Assembly (NCBI GenBank): GCA_903917735.1
Contig: CAIXBR010000082.1
Location: 1 to 40,849 of the forward strand
From: an uncultured Elusimicrobia bacterium
GTDB taxonomy: Bacteria > Elusimicrobiota > Elusimicrobia > Elusimicrobiales > UBA9959
DNA length: 40,849 bases
Reading direction: 5' to 3'
Notes under the pieces: model-generated
What the model saw: only the letters and a program-made list of their open reading frames with translations
What the model was told of the DNA's origin: nothing
The model's database searches: none
Shown: positions 26,031 through 34,559 of the stretch, in pieces
How the letters are laid out: the number at the start of each line of letters is the position of its first letter
Position numbering within the stretch: position 1 is the stretch's first letter
Program-made: the position numbers and the translations under genes

Positions 26031-27634
26031 AACTCTTAACGCTTGAAGCCGACCTGAAGGGCCGCGCGCGGGCGGTCTTTTCCCTGGATGAGAACGCCGT
26101 GGTCGGATTCTCCCTGTCGGCGCCCCCCCCGCATATAAAAGCCGACCTCTCCATCGCCTGGCCCATAGCCTGCGCGAAGCTGCTGAAAAAAGCGCCGCTG
26201 AAGATCGCCTCGGAACTGGCGCACGCTTTCTCGCCGGATTTCGAGGCGCAGGCCATCGCGCCGGGTTTCGTCAACCTTAAACTCAAGGACGCTTTCCTTC
26301 TTGAAGAGCTGAAAGAGCTGGAGAAGCCCGGCTACTTCGAACGCCCGGAGTTCAAGGGCGAGAAGGTGAACCTGGAATTCGTTTCGGCCAATCCCACCGG
26401 GCCCATGCACCTGGCCAGCGGCCGCGGGGCCACGCTGGGCGACAGCCTTGCGAAGATATTCAGGACGCTGGGCGCGGAGGTCTCCACCGAATTTTACGTC
26501 AACAACGCGGGCCGGCAGGTGGAACTGCTGGGCCAGTCGCTGAAGGCCCGCCTGGAGGGGAAGGAACCCCCGGAAGGCGGCTACCAGGGAGAGTACCTTA
26601 AACCTTTGGCCGCCTCGTTGCCCAAAGAGGCCGCCGGCTGGACCGATAAAGAATTTTCCGATTACGCGGTGGCAGAGATGCTGAAGCTGCACAAGGCCGA
26701 CATGAAGGTTTTCGGTGTCGAGTTCGACCGCTGGTTCCTGGAGTCGGAGCTGCACGAGGAAGGCGGACCGGCCAGGACCCTGGCGGCCCTTAAAGAACGC
26801 GGCATGACCTACGAGAAGGAAGGCGCCGTGTGGCTGGGAACGTCCACGGTGATGGATTCCGACGACAAGGACCGCGTCCTGGTTAAATCCGACGGCCGCA
26901 ACACCTATTTCCTTAACGATATAGCCTACCACCTGGATAAATTCGACAGGGGCTTTACCAGGGTCATAGATATCTGGGGCGCGGACCATCACGGGCATGT
27001 GCCCAGGATGGAAGCCGCGGTAGCGGCGCTGGGCCGCGAAAACAGCAGTTTCAAGGTCATTATACACCAGCAGGTGGCTCTGCTGCGCGGCGAAGAGATA
27101 ATCAAGATGTCCAAGCGGGCCGGCGACTTCATCGCCCTCAAGGAGCTGGTGGACGACGTGGGTACGGACGCCTGCCGGTTCTTCTTCGCCTCGCGCGGGC
27201 CCAACACGCACCTCAATTTCGACGTGGGTCTGGCCAAAAAGAAATCCAACGAGAACCCCGTTTTCTATGTGCAGTACGTGCATGCGCGCATCTGTTCTAT
27301 TTTCGACAACGCCGCGGCCAAGGGCGTGGACCCTTTGGCCGGCTTCGACGAGGCGAGGGTCGTTATAAACCCCGAAGAGCGCGCTATAATGCTGAAGCTC
27401 CTTTGGATGGAGAAAGTGCTGGGCGACTGCGCCCGGGACTTCTCCCCTCACCACCTGACCACCTACCTGACGGAACTGGCGGCCAACTTCCACTCTTTTT
27501 ATGACAAACACAAGGTGCTGGACCCGGAGAATAAAGAGGTCTCGGCCTACAGACTGTTCGTGCTGAGGTCCGTGAAGGCCATGATAGCCCGCGGCCTGGG
27601 CCTGCTAGGCGTGTCTGCGCCGGAAAGAATGTAA
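26027..27634 (+). CDS. argS: arginyl-tRNA synthetase
   Basis: This class I synthetase charges tRNA-Arg. At 535 residues it has the Arg-specific N-terminal domain (about 1-100). FVSANPTGPMHLASGRGATL follows, with the HIGH-type motif HLASGR, and later KMSKRAGDF, which is the KMSKS motif. The C-terminal helical anticodon-binding domain ends with LRSVKAMIARGLGLLGV. The ATG overlaps the rsfS stop, so translation is coupled. A terminator follows directly; this is the last gene of the operon. Confidence 0.96.
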   Translation: MKLLTLEADLKGRARAVFSLDENAVVGFSLSAPPPHIKADLSIAWPIACAKLLKKAPLKIASELAHAFSPDFEAQAIAPGFVNLKLKDAFLLEELKELEKPGYFERPEFKGEKVNLEFVSANPTGPMHLASGRGATLGDSLAKIFRTLGAEVSTEFYVNNAGRQVELLGQSLKARLEGKEPPEGGYQGEYLKPLAASLPKEAAGWTDKEFSDYAVAEMLKLHKADMKVFGVEFDRWFLESELHEEGGPARTLAALKERGMTYEKEGAVWLGTSTVMDSDDKDRVLVKSDGRNTYFLNDIAYHLDKFDRGFTRVIDIWGADHHGHVPRMEAAVAALGRENSSFKVIIHQQVALLRGEEIIKMSKRAGDFIALKELVDDVGTDACRFFFASRGPNTHLNFDVGLAKKKSNENPVFYVQYVHARICSIFDNAAAKGVDPLAGFDEARVVINPEERAIMLKLLWMEKVLGDCARDFSPHHLTTYLTELAANFHSFYDKHKVLDPENKEVSAYRLFVLRSVKAMIARGLGLLGVSAPERM

Positions 27635-27652
27635 ATATAAAACACGGAGCGC

Positions 27653-27687
27653 AAAACCAAACCGCCCGGCAAGGGCGGTTTTGCTTT
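27653..27687. terminator. terminator of the nadD-argS operon
   Basis: AAACCGCCC (27659-27667) and GGGCGGTTT (27673-27681) form a 9-bp stem. Flanking GCAAAA and TTTTGC extend the symmetry. It lies between convergent genes and can act in both directions. Confidence 0.75.
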
Positions 27688-27720
27688 ATCTGCCTGAAAC
27701 ATGAGCCGCCGCGGCTGCTG

Positions 27721-29922
27721 CTACGGAGCCCGGCTTGTCCTTTCCAGCAGCAGCGGGCGGAGGGATCCGTACCTGGGGGTTAGCCTGGCCAGGGCCAGGC
27801 CGTATGTCTCTTTCGCCGCGGCCGTGCCTCCGGCCGCCATTTCCAGCACCGACCCCAGGCTTATGTACGCCGGGATAAAGTCCGGAGCTGATCTTATCGA
27901 GCGGCGGAAGTCCCCTATCGCCGCCTGCCGCATGCCTAAAAACAATTCCTGCATGCCCTTGTCGGACCATAATTCCGCGTTGTCCGGATCGTCTTGCAGC
28001 AGCAGGTCCAGTAATTCTAGGCTGTTCCGGTAGCGCTTAGCGTTCTGCCAGTATAGGGCCAGCGGCAGCAGCAGACGGGAGGCGAAGAGCCTTTCCCCGC
28101 AGATCTCCCGGGCCAACAGGAGGGCGCGCTTCGGGGGATAATATTCCAGGAGCCCGCCCGCCGCCGCGGCGAATTCTTCCGGGCAGATGTCCCCGCTCCT
28201 TTCCTTGTAATTATCGAACGACGCTTTTTCAGCCTTTACGTCCCTGCCGCGGAAGCGCGCGGCTTGGTGTGTTCTGCAGGAATTTATATATTCCCCGAAT
28301 TTTGCCCGCGCGGCTGCGCGGTCCCGTTTTTCCAGGTCATGCAGAAATATAAGCGGCGGCAGCCTGCCCGCTAACTCCGGATCCGGTTTCTCCATGAATT
28401 CAGTCCGGGGAGCCTGCTGCTTGTTTATTATCGCGTTCAGGGCGTACTGGAACCGGAGCCGGCCTGCACCGCGTTCCTTAAGGTGTTCCTCGGTTTTAGC
28501 GTAGTCTATGGGCCGGTATTCCCGCAGGCTTAGCTCGTTGTTGCGTTCCAGCAGCCAGGCGTCGCCCGGGAAGGCCGCTGTTTCCCGGCGCAAAACGGCG
28601 GCCTCGTCCCGCGCTTTTATGTTCGCGCTGTATATCCGCGTATGCGCGTAGAGAGCCAGCGGGCCGCAGGCCAGCAGGCCGGCCAGCAGATATGAAGCGT
28701 ACGCGGCATATCTGCCGGCCGCGGTTTTCCCGTTGGGGCAGCCGCCGCAGAGGAGCACCGCGCTCCGGGCGATCAGGACGGATAGTACCGGCAAAAGCGG
28801 GATAAAATATCTGTCTTCCACCGGCAGCAACAGGTGTATGGCCGCAAAATAGAACAAAAAGTAGAAGAGAGCCCGTACCTTTTGATCGTGCCTTGAGATA
28901 AAGAGCGACCCCAGCGCCAGCGCGGACAATAACGGTTCGAAGGTGAACACTTTCCAGAGGCGTATTGCCACAGCGCCGGCGATGCCGAAGAAATTGCTCC
29001 TGAACTGGCCGGCGCCCCAGGACCAGAGGGACGTGGAGGCGTCGATATGCGCGATGCTCAAAGCTTCCTGGTAGCCCCCGTTGATGGTGTTCACGAAGCC
29101 CAGAAGGCCGGTTATTATATTGGCTTTCGCGCGGAACGTTTCGAACAGCGTGAATTCATGGAACAGCTCCCACTTCATCAGCCACCACGGGACCAGCATA
29201 AGGAAAGGCAGAACCACGATGAGCAGCGATATCCGCCAGTCCAGTTTCAGCTGTTTTTGCCCCAGCAGGAGCGCCGCGAAGATATAGAAGGGGAAAAGGG
29301 AAAAAGTGGAGCGGCACAGAAGGCTGCAGCCGATAAGGACACCCAGGAATACCGCGTCCTTCTTTTTCCCGGAGGACTGGTAATAGAGCAGGAAGACGGC
29401 GATCAGCCCCGTCAAGATGGTGAATAGCGCCGTTTCGAAATACCGCCCCCAGTTCACAAGGGTGCTGAAAGACAGGAAGACCAACAGCACTATGGCTGAC
29501 CCGAGCGCCCCGCACAGCGGGGAGCATAGCGCGGTCCCCAAAGCGAAGGTTACGAACGAGAGGGAAAGGACCGAAAAGAGCAGGAAAAACTTCAGCCAGA
29601 GCGCGGAAAAATGATGCGCCAGTAAGGAATAGTAAAAGCCGGTCAAAGGCATGCTGTCCAGCGCGGAGCCGGCGCCAAGACCGTGATAAAAAGATTCCGC
29701 CTCGTCCAGGAACCAGTTGTCGTCTATAGTCAGAAAGGGCGAATAATGGTAGTAGGCCGCCGCCGCCAGTAGCAGCAGGACGGCCGCGATAAGAGCCGCT
29801 GAAAGTCCGGGCCGGGCCTTTAGGGCCGCGCAGTATTTTTTAAATTTTATCATAACCAGTATAGGGCGGTCCGTCCGCCGAAACCTCTGAAAGTATACAA
29901 GTGCCCAGCGGCTTTTGACCAT
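27721..29922 (-). CDS. multi-pass membrane glycosyltransferase (GT-C type) with C-terminal TPRs
   Basis: This protein of up to 733 residues has about ten transmembrane helices in its first 450 residues. An early extracytoplasmic loop carries LTIDDNWFLDEAESFYHGL; an acidic Asp-Glu pair after the first helix is typical of GT-C enzymes that use lipid-linked sugars. A later SLLCRSTFSLFPFY is also typical. The last 130 residues hold tetratricopeptide repeats (DPDNAELWSDKGMQELFLG, PDFIPAYISLGSVLEM). It probably transfers a sugar onto an exported acceptor; the substrate is unknown. A minus-strand TATAAT overlaps the first ATG, so translation more likely starts at the internal Met24 (29853). Confidence 0.8.
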   Translation of the reverse strand: MVKSRWALVYFQRFRRTDRPILVMIKFKKYCAALKARPGLSAALIAAVLLLLAAAAYYHYSPFLTIDDNWFLDEAESFYHGLGAGSALDSMPLTGFYYSLLAHHFSALWLKFFLLFSVLSLSFVTFALGTALCSPLCGALGSAIVLLVFLSFSTLVNWGRYFETALFTILTGLIAVFLLYYQSSGKKKDAVFLGVLIGCSLLCRSTFSLFPFYIFAALLLGQKQLKLDWRISLLIVVLPFLMLVPWWLMKWELFHEFTLFETFRAKANIITGLLGFVNTINGGYQEALSIAHIDASTSLWSWGAGQFRSNFFGIAGAVAIRLWKVFTFEPLLSALALGSLFISRHDQKVRALFYFLFYFAAIHLLLPVEDRYFIPLLPVLSVLIARSAVLLCGGCPNGKTAAGRYAAYASYLLAGLLACGPLALYAHTRIYSANIKARDEAAVLRRETAAFPGDAWLLERNNELSLREYRPIDYAKTEEHLKERGAGRLRFQYALNAIINKQQAPRTEFMEKPDPELAGRLPPLIFLHDLEKRDRAAARAKFGEYINSCRTHQAARFRGRDVKAEKASFDNYKERSGDICPEEFAAAAGGLLEYYPPKRALLLAREICGERLFASRLLLPLALYWQNAKRYRNSLELLDLLLQDDPDNAELWSDKGMQELFLGMRQAAIGDFRRSIRSAPDFIPAYISLGSVLEMAAGGTAAAKETYGLALARLTPRYGSLRPLLLERTSRAP

Positions 29923-30044
29923 TATAGCGGTAGGTGGAGCGCTTTAGCAATGCCGCAACGCTTTCTCCCGCGCGGCTGCCGCCCGGCGAAGTTGTATAAT
30001 TTGTTGTGCATCCCTGATGATATGCGAGCTATAGTGGAGGATCA

Positions 30045-32498
30045 ATGAACCGCAAGCGCCTTTCGACATCCTTTTTCCTTTTTTTAACGGCGGTTTTCTT
30101 TACCGCCGGCCCGTTGCTGGCCGGCACCCCGTACCGCAAGCCCTCAAAGAATGTGCTGGACGTCCTGCACGCCCCGATGATGCCGTACGGCTTTATAAGC
30201 CCGGTTCACGACATGATATTGCTGGCCCAGCCGGTGCAGTACCCTGCCATCTCCTACATAGCGGAACCTATGCTCCGTCTGGCCGGTGTCCGCATAACAC
30301 CGCGCAACCATGGCCTGCACAATTCCCCGTACATGAGCTCTTACGACCTGTTAAAGGTGGCGGACGGCTCTACGCGCCATATCGCCCTTCCCGAAGGGGT
30401 TAAGCTCGAATACCCGAGCTGGACGGCCGACGGCAAACACTTCGCCTTCACCGTGATAGGGAAGGGGTCCATCGAGCTATGGGTGGGTGACGCCGAAACG
30501 GCCCAGGCCAGGAGGCTGGAGGGCGTAAGGGTCAACCCCGTGCTGGAAGACGGGGTGCAGTGGATGCCGGACCAGAAGACGCTGCTGGTAAAAACAGTCC
30601 CCGCGGAGCAGGGCCCGGCCCCGGCTCTCGAGGAAGCCCCCACCGGAGCCGACGTCCAGGAGGCTTCAGGCGAGAAGGGCCCCAGCAGCACTTATGAAGT
30701 GCGCGACGTGCTCAAGGGCGCCCACGACGAAGACCTTTTCGATTACTACGGCGCCTCCCAGCTTGAACTGATAGACACCGCCTCGGGCAAGGTTTCCCCC
30801 CTCGGCAAGCCGGCGCTTTACACCTCCGTGTCTCCGGCCCCGGACGGTCAGCATCTGCTGGTGGAAGCCATTCACCGCCCGTATTCCTATATAACCACTT
30901 ACGACCATTTCCCGGCCGAAGTGGAGATCTGGGGCCTGTCCGGTAAAGTACTGCGCAAGGTGGCCTCGCTGCCCCTTTTCGACAGCGTGCCCATCTGGGG
31001 CGTGCCCACCGGGCCCCGCGAGTTCCAGTGGCGCGCCGCCGGGCCGGCCGCGCTGTTCTGGGCCGAGGCCCTCGACGGCGGCAATTTAAAGACCGTAGTC
31101 CCGAACCGCGACCGGATCATGACGCTGAAAGCGCCTTTCGACGGGGAACCCGCCGAGGTAGTTAAGACCGGACAGCGCTTCGACGGCATCATGTGGGGAG
31201 AAAGGGATTCCCTGGCGCTTATCAGCGACTCGGACCCGGTAAAGCACTGGACGCGCACTTACGCGCTGGACCTTTCCTCCGCCCAGCCGGAGCCCAGGCT
31301 GATCTGGGACCGGAGCACCGACGACCGCTATAATCACCCCGGCACCCCCGTATTCCGCACGCTGCCCAACGGAGCGTACGTCGTGCAGCAGGACGGGGAC
31401 GATATTTACCTCAGCGGGACCGGGGCCTCGCAGGACGGGGACCGCCCTTTTCTGGACAAGCTGGACCTCAAAACGCTGAAGACCGAGAGGCTATTTCGCA
31501 GCGAGCCTACGGCCTACGAAAGGTTCTCCGCCTGGGCCGACGGGTCGTTCACCAAATTCCTCACCCGCCGCGAAACCCCGCAGGACCCGCCGAACTTCTT
31601 TGTGCGGACCCTGGGTAAGCGCGCGGAAGCGCCGGCCGGCGAAGCGGTCTGGGCCTCGGAGAAGGCCCAGGTGACCCATTTCACGGACCCTACGCCGGAG
31701 CTCAGGGGCATTACCAAGAAGCTGGTGAAGTACAAGCGGGCTGACGGGGTGGATCTCTCGTTCACGCTCTACCTGCCGCCGGGCTATAAGGAAGGCACGC
31801 GCCTGCCCGCCGTGCTCTGGGCCTACCCGCTGGACTACGCCGACGCGAAGATGGCCGGCCAGGTGGTGGGTTCAACGCAGCGCTTTACCACGCTGGGCTG
31901 GCCGCTGCAGCTTTTCTTCCTGCTGGACGGCTACGCCGTGATAGACAACCCGCTGATGCCGGTGATCGGCGACACCAACAAGATGTACGATAATTATATG
32001 GAGCAGCTGGTGGCCGGCGCCAAGGCCGCCGTGGACAAGGCCGTTGAGATGGGTGTGGTGGACCGCGACCGTATCGGTGTGACCGGGCACAGCCACGGTG
32101 CGCTGATGACCGCGAACCTGCTTGCCAATTCCGACCTTTTCCGGGCCGGCATAGCGCGCAGCGGCGCGTACAACCGCTCCCTTACTTCTTTCGGCTTCCA
32201 GAACGAGCGGCGCACGCTGTGGGAAGCGCCTGAAGTGTACCAGAAAGTCTCTCCCTTCTTCCACGCCGACAAGCTGAAGCGCCCGCTGATGCTGATACAC
32301 GGTGAGGCGGACTATAACCCCGGCACCGTGCCGCTGCAGTCACAGCAGTTCTACGAGGCGATACGCGGCAACGGCGGGACCGTGAAGCTGGTTATGCTGC
32401 CTTATGAGACGCACTGGTACTCGGCAATGGAATCCGTGGAGGACGTCCTTGCTGAAATGCTTGATTGGTTCGGGAAATACGTTAAGAACGCTAAATAA
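30045..32498 (+). CDS. secreted S9D-type prolyl oligopeptidase family peptidase (paralog 1)
   Basis: This 817-residue protein has a Sec signal (hydrophobic residues 8-24, cleavage near LLA-G). A beta-propeller region (about 80-590) gates an alpha/beta-hydrolase domain at the C-terminus. The catalytic triad is Ser683 in GHSHG, Asp756 in HGEADYNPG and His790 in YETHWY. The stretch ARSGAYNRSLTSFGFQNERR matches the glutamyl endopeptidase (S9D) group known from plant chloroplasts. It probably cleaves peptides outside the cytoplasm. GTGGAGG lies just before the ATG. It is a paralog of the gene at 37168 but is more divergent from the plant type (GHSHG rather than GHSYG). Confidence 0.93.
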   Translation: MNRKRLSTSFFLFLTAVFFTAGPLLAGTPYRKPSKNVLDVLHAPMMPYGFISPVHDMILLAQPVQYPAISYIAEPMLRLAGVRITPRNHGLHNSPYMSSYDLLKVADGSTRHIALPEGVKLEYPSWTADGKHFAFTVIGKGSIELWVGDAETAQARRLEGVRVNPVLEDGVQWMPDQKTLLVKTVPAEQGPAPALEEAPTGADVQEASGEKGPSSTYEVRDVLKGAHDEDLFDYYGASQLELIDTASGKVSPLGKPALYTSVSPAPDGQHLLVEAIHRPYSYITTYDHFPAEVEIWGLSGKVLRKVASLPLFDSVPIWGVPTGPREFQWRAAGPAALFWAEALDGGNLKTVVPNRDRIMTLKAPFDGEPAEVVKTGQRFDGIMWGERDSLALISDSDPVKHWTRTYALDLSSAQPEPRLIWDRSTDDRYNHPGTPVFRTLPNGAYVVQQDGDDIYLSGTGASQDGDRPFLDKLDLKTLKTERLFRSEPTAYERFSAWADGSFTKFLTRRETPQDPPNFFVRTLGKRAEAPAGEAVWASEKAQVTHFTDPTPELRGITKKLVKYKRADGVDLSFTLYLPPGYKEGTRLPAVLWAYPLDYADAKMAGQVVGSTQRFTTLGWPLQLFFLLDGYAVIDNPLMPVIGDTNKMYDNYMEQLVAGAKAAVDKAVEMGVVDRDRIGVTGHSHGALMTANLLANSDLFRAGIARSGAYNRSLTSFGFQNERRTLWEAPEVYQKVSPFFHADKLKRPLMLIHGEADYNPGTVPLQSQQFYEAIRGNGGTVKLVMLPYETHWYSAMESVEDVLAEMLDWFGKYVKNAK

Positions 32499-32529
32499 CC
32501 CGGCGGTCTTTTATTGCGGGCCGGCCGGT

Positions 32530-33303
32530 TCAGGTTCCCGTTGCGGGTTTCTGCCGGCGGAATTTCTTTTCGAACTTTACCGCAGCTTCTACGCGCGTGA
32601 CGGTGGCCGTGCCGCCGGTCACGGTAAAATGCACTTCCCGGTCGCACAGGAAAAATTCCAGTTTGGCGCCGTCCTTCATCTGGGTGGCGTCCCGCATATT
32701 GCGCGGGTCGTGGCGGAGGGTGTCCGTGATCAGTCCGCGCAGGTTTTTAACGCCCGATGGGTCTGCCGCGCTTATGTCCCCGTCCGCGCGCGCGGATAAC
32801 GCCACTGTTAATTCGGGAAAATCGTTGGCCGGCACCCAGCCCGACAGGGGCTCGGCCGCGGCGTCGCTGAAGGGCAGGTAGGGTTTTACGTCCAGGATGG
32901 GAGTGCCGTCTATAAAGTCTATCCCGGAAAGGTAAAGCGTATCGCCTTCCACGCGCACCAGTTTCGCCAGGGAGAGCCCGATGGGATTGGGACGGTGGGG
33001 AGAGCGCGAGGCGAAAACCCCGATCTTCCCCCCTTTGAGGCGCGGCGGGTGTATTTTGGGGTGAAAGGTCTTGTTGGTGTTCAGATGGAACCAGGCTATA
33101 AGCCACACGTGGCTGAATTCTGAAAGGCCGGCCAGAGAATGCTCCGGGGAATAGCACGGATAAATGCGCAGCCTGGCGGTGGAGCCCGGCACCAGGTGCG
33201 GCTGGCGCGGCGTGCCGAACTTTTCACGGAAACAGGACTCCAGTACGCCTATGGCGCGAAGCTCCGGAAATACGTTTTCCGCTTTTGCTTGTCGTGAAGT
33301 CAT
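32530..33303 (-). CDS. trmO: tRNA m6t6A37 methyltransferase TrmO
   Basis: TrmO (YaeB/TsaA) adds a methyl group to N6-threonylcarbamoyladenosine at tRNA position 37 using S-adenosylmethionine. The 257 residues show the family order: RAIGVLESCFREKFGTPRQP, HVWLIAWFHLN, FASRSPHRPNPIGLSLAKLV (the SAM-binding core) and GTPILDVKPYLPFSD. The C-terminal 70 residues are the usual extension, with a basic end. The start lies 9 bp after the preceding PduO-like gene, so the two are co-transcribed. Confidence 0.93.
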   Translation of the reverse strand: MTSRQAKAENVFPELRAIGVLESCFREKFGTPRQPHLVPGSTARLRIYPCYSPEHSLAGLSEFSHVWLIAWFHLNTNKTFHPKIHPPRLKGGKIGVFASRSPHRPNPIGLSLAKLVRVEGDTLYLSGIDFIDGTPILDVKPYLPFSDAAAEPLSGWVPANDFPELTVALSARADGDISAADPSGVKNLRGLITDTLRHDPRNMRDATQMKDGAKLEFFLCDREVHFTVTGGTATVTRVEAAVKFEKKFRRQKPATGT

Positions 33304-33312
33304 GCGATGGAG

Positions 33313-33798
33313 CTACCTGCGGGAACTTTTAACCGCTACCAGGAACAGGTAGTCGGAGAGGCGGTTAAGGTAGACGGCCGGGGCCTTGGCTTTCACTTCC
33401 CAGGAAAGGATCTCGCAGACCCGGGTTTTTGCGCGCGCCATGTGCGCAAGAGCCTCGGTCTCGTTGGCGCCGGGCATCGCGAATCTTTTCGGGGGCTTCA
33501 TCACCGCGGCGCGCTCTGTTATTAATTTTTCAAGCGCGGCCGTTTCGGCTTTAAGGTCCGAGCGGGCGCCGGCTATTATCCCTGAGGCCCGGATAAGCCC
33601 GGCCTGGGCGGACGAGAGCTCCTTTTTTGTCCGGCTATCCTTCAGAAAGGTCTTCAGCAGCCCCAGCAGCGAGGAGAGATCGTCTATGAGGGCGTTCAGC
33701 TTTACGCGGCGGTGGGTCTTGGGCACGCGCTTCCCGCCGAACAGATCGGTGAAGCCCAGGTCTCCGGACCCCATTTTAGGTTTAAATTTCTCAGGCAT
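33313..33798 (-). CDS. PduO-type cobalamin adenosyltransferase-like protein, divergent
   Basis: PduO enzymes convert cob(I)alamin to adenosylcobalamin with ATP. The 161 residues keep the outline: GDLGFTDLFGGKRVPKTH at the N-terminal ATP site, NALIDDLSSLLGL, FAMPGANETEALAHMARAKT, and near the end VYLNRLSDYLFLVAV. Several key positions differ from typical members: the usual RRAER is RVCEI here, losing one or two arginines, and the GTVDEL motif is LIDDL. It may be inactive or changed in substrate. No B12-dependent enzyme is in the window. The start codon overlaps the stop of the preceding gene (33798). Confidence 0.75.
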   Translation of the reverse strand: MPEKFKPKMGSGDLGFTDLFGGKRVPKTHRRVKLNALIDDLSSLLGLLKTFLKDSRTKKELSSAQAGLIRASGIIAGARSDLKAETAALEKLITERAAVMKPPKRFAMPGANETEALAHMARAKTRVCEILSWEVKAKAPAVYLNRLSDYLFLVAVKSSRR

Positions 33799-34160
33799 CA
33801 GAGGAAAGTTTTTACTTTTTCTATTATGAAAGCGGCCAGCTTTAACGGCATTTCGGCCGCGTCCGCCTCGAATCTTTTTCCTGTGGAAAGGACGTCAAAA
33901 AGGCCGTCCTCGATGAGCACCGGGGAGGATTTTGAGGAGCCCCAGGCATGTTCGCCGTTGTCTATGCCGGTATGCTTGTAGCCGTACTGTTTCGTCCAGG
34001 TCAGCGCCCGCGGCTTCTTTTCCCGGTCGTAGCAGAGCTGGAAGCCCCGGATGGAATCGTCGGGCTCGAGCCAGACTATCAGGTCGAAGTAGTCGTCGGC
34101 GAACCAGCGGCGGCGCGGCTCCCCTTCTATCTGGCGCACGTTCTTTTCTTCCCTGAGCAT
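33798..34160 (-). CDS. conserved small protein of unknown function
   Basis: This 120-residue protein has a compact mixed alpha/beta sequence. Its core FADDYFDLIVWLEPDD is followed by GFQLCYDREKKPRALTW and then TGIDNGEHAW, SPVLIEDGLFD and a helical end. The same pattern occurs in small uncharacterised proteins of several bacteria that I recall, but I cannot name a family with confidence. It is the first gene of a minus-strand operon with the PduO-like gene (1-bp overlap) and trmO. No signal peptide or membrane segment is present. Confidence 0.75.
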   Translation of the reverse strand: MLREEKNVRQIEGEPRRRWFADDYFDLIVWLEPDDSIRGFQLCYDREKKPRALTWTKQYGYKHTGIDNGEHAWGSSKSSPVLIEDGLFDVLSTGKRFEADAAEMPLKLAAFIIEKVKTFL

Positions 34161-34207
34161 AAAGGTATTCTACAAAAATATCCGTTGAGCGTGGCTTGTG
34201 TAAGACT

Positions 34208-34216
34208 TGCTATAAT
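34208..34216 (+). promoter_or_regulatory. extended -10 promoter of the nfu gene
   Basis: TGC (34208-34210) directly precedes TATAAT (34211-34216), an extended -10 element. No good -35 is seen at the right distance. An AAGGAGA ribosome binding site follows at 34226-34232. Confidence 0.6.
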
Positions 34217-34237
34217 TCAGTATATTAAGGAGATTTC

Positions 34238-34462
34238 ATGAAAGACAAAGTTGCCAAGGTTATAGAGAAAATAAAGCCCATGCTGGCGGCTGATGGCGGG
34301 TCCGTAGAACTGATAGGCGTGGACGAAAAGAACGGCGTGGTCACCGTGCGCCTTACCGGCGCCTGCGGCTGCTGCCCCCACGCCACCATGACGCTGAAGA
34401 ACGTAGTGGAGCGCATGATAAAGCAGGAAGTCCCCGAAGTAAAAGAGATCTCTGTCGGCTGA
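34238..34462 (+). CDS. NifU C-terminal-like (Nfu) Fe-S scaffold protein
   Basis: This 74-residue protein is a stand-alone NifU C-terminal domain, which holds a transient [4Fe-4S] cluster on a dimer interface and passes it to apo-proteins. It has the family pattern IKPMLAADGGSVELIGVD and LTGACGCCPHATMTLKNVVE. The two conserved cysteines are Cys43 and Cys46 (CxxC), with an extra Cys45. AAGGAGA lies 5 bases before the ATG. In context it could serve quinolinate synthase (nadA), an Fe-S enzyme 1.6 kb downstream; this is inferred. Confidence 0.92.
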   Translation: MKDKVAKVIEKIKPMLAADGGSVELIGVDEKNGVVTVRLTGACGCCPHATMTLKNVVERMIKQEVPEVKEISVG

Positions 34463-34474
34463 GCCGCTTTCCGC

Positions 34475-34559
34475 GATCACACAGATCGGACGCCGATTAC
34501 ACGGATCAACGGGACCCCCCGGTTCGGTGTAGCCCCGCTTTAATCTGTGTGATCTTTTT
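34475..34559 (+). repeat. long hairpin repeat, likely terminator
   Basis: GATCACACAGAT (34475-34486) and ATCTGTGTGATC (34543-34554) are perfect 12-bp inverted repeats, followed by T5 (34555-34559). Inside, GATTACACGGATC is an imperfect copy of the outer arm. Such hairpins with ATCxGTGTxATC arms are, in my recollection, dispersed in several GC-rich bacteria. Here it can end the nfu transcript. Its T-run touches the ATG of the next gene. Confidence 0.75.

Noticed and set aside
26036..27511. 491-residue minus-strand frame antisense to argS
   Set aside because: Shadow of argS; no ribosome binding site or recognisable domain.
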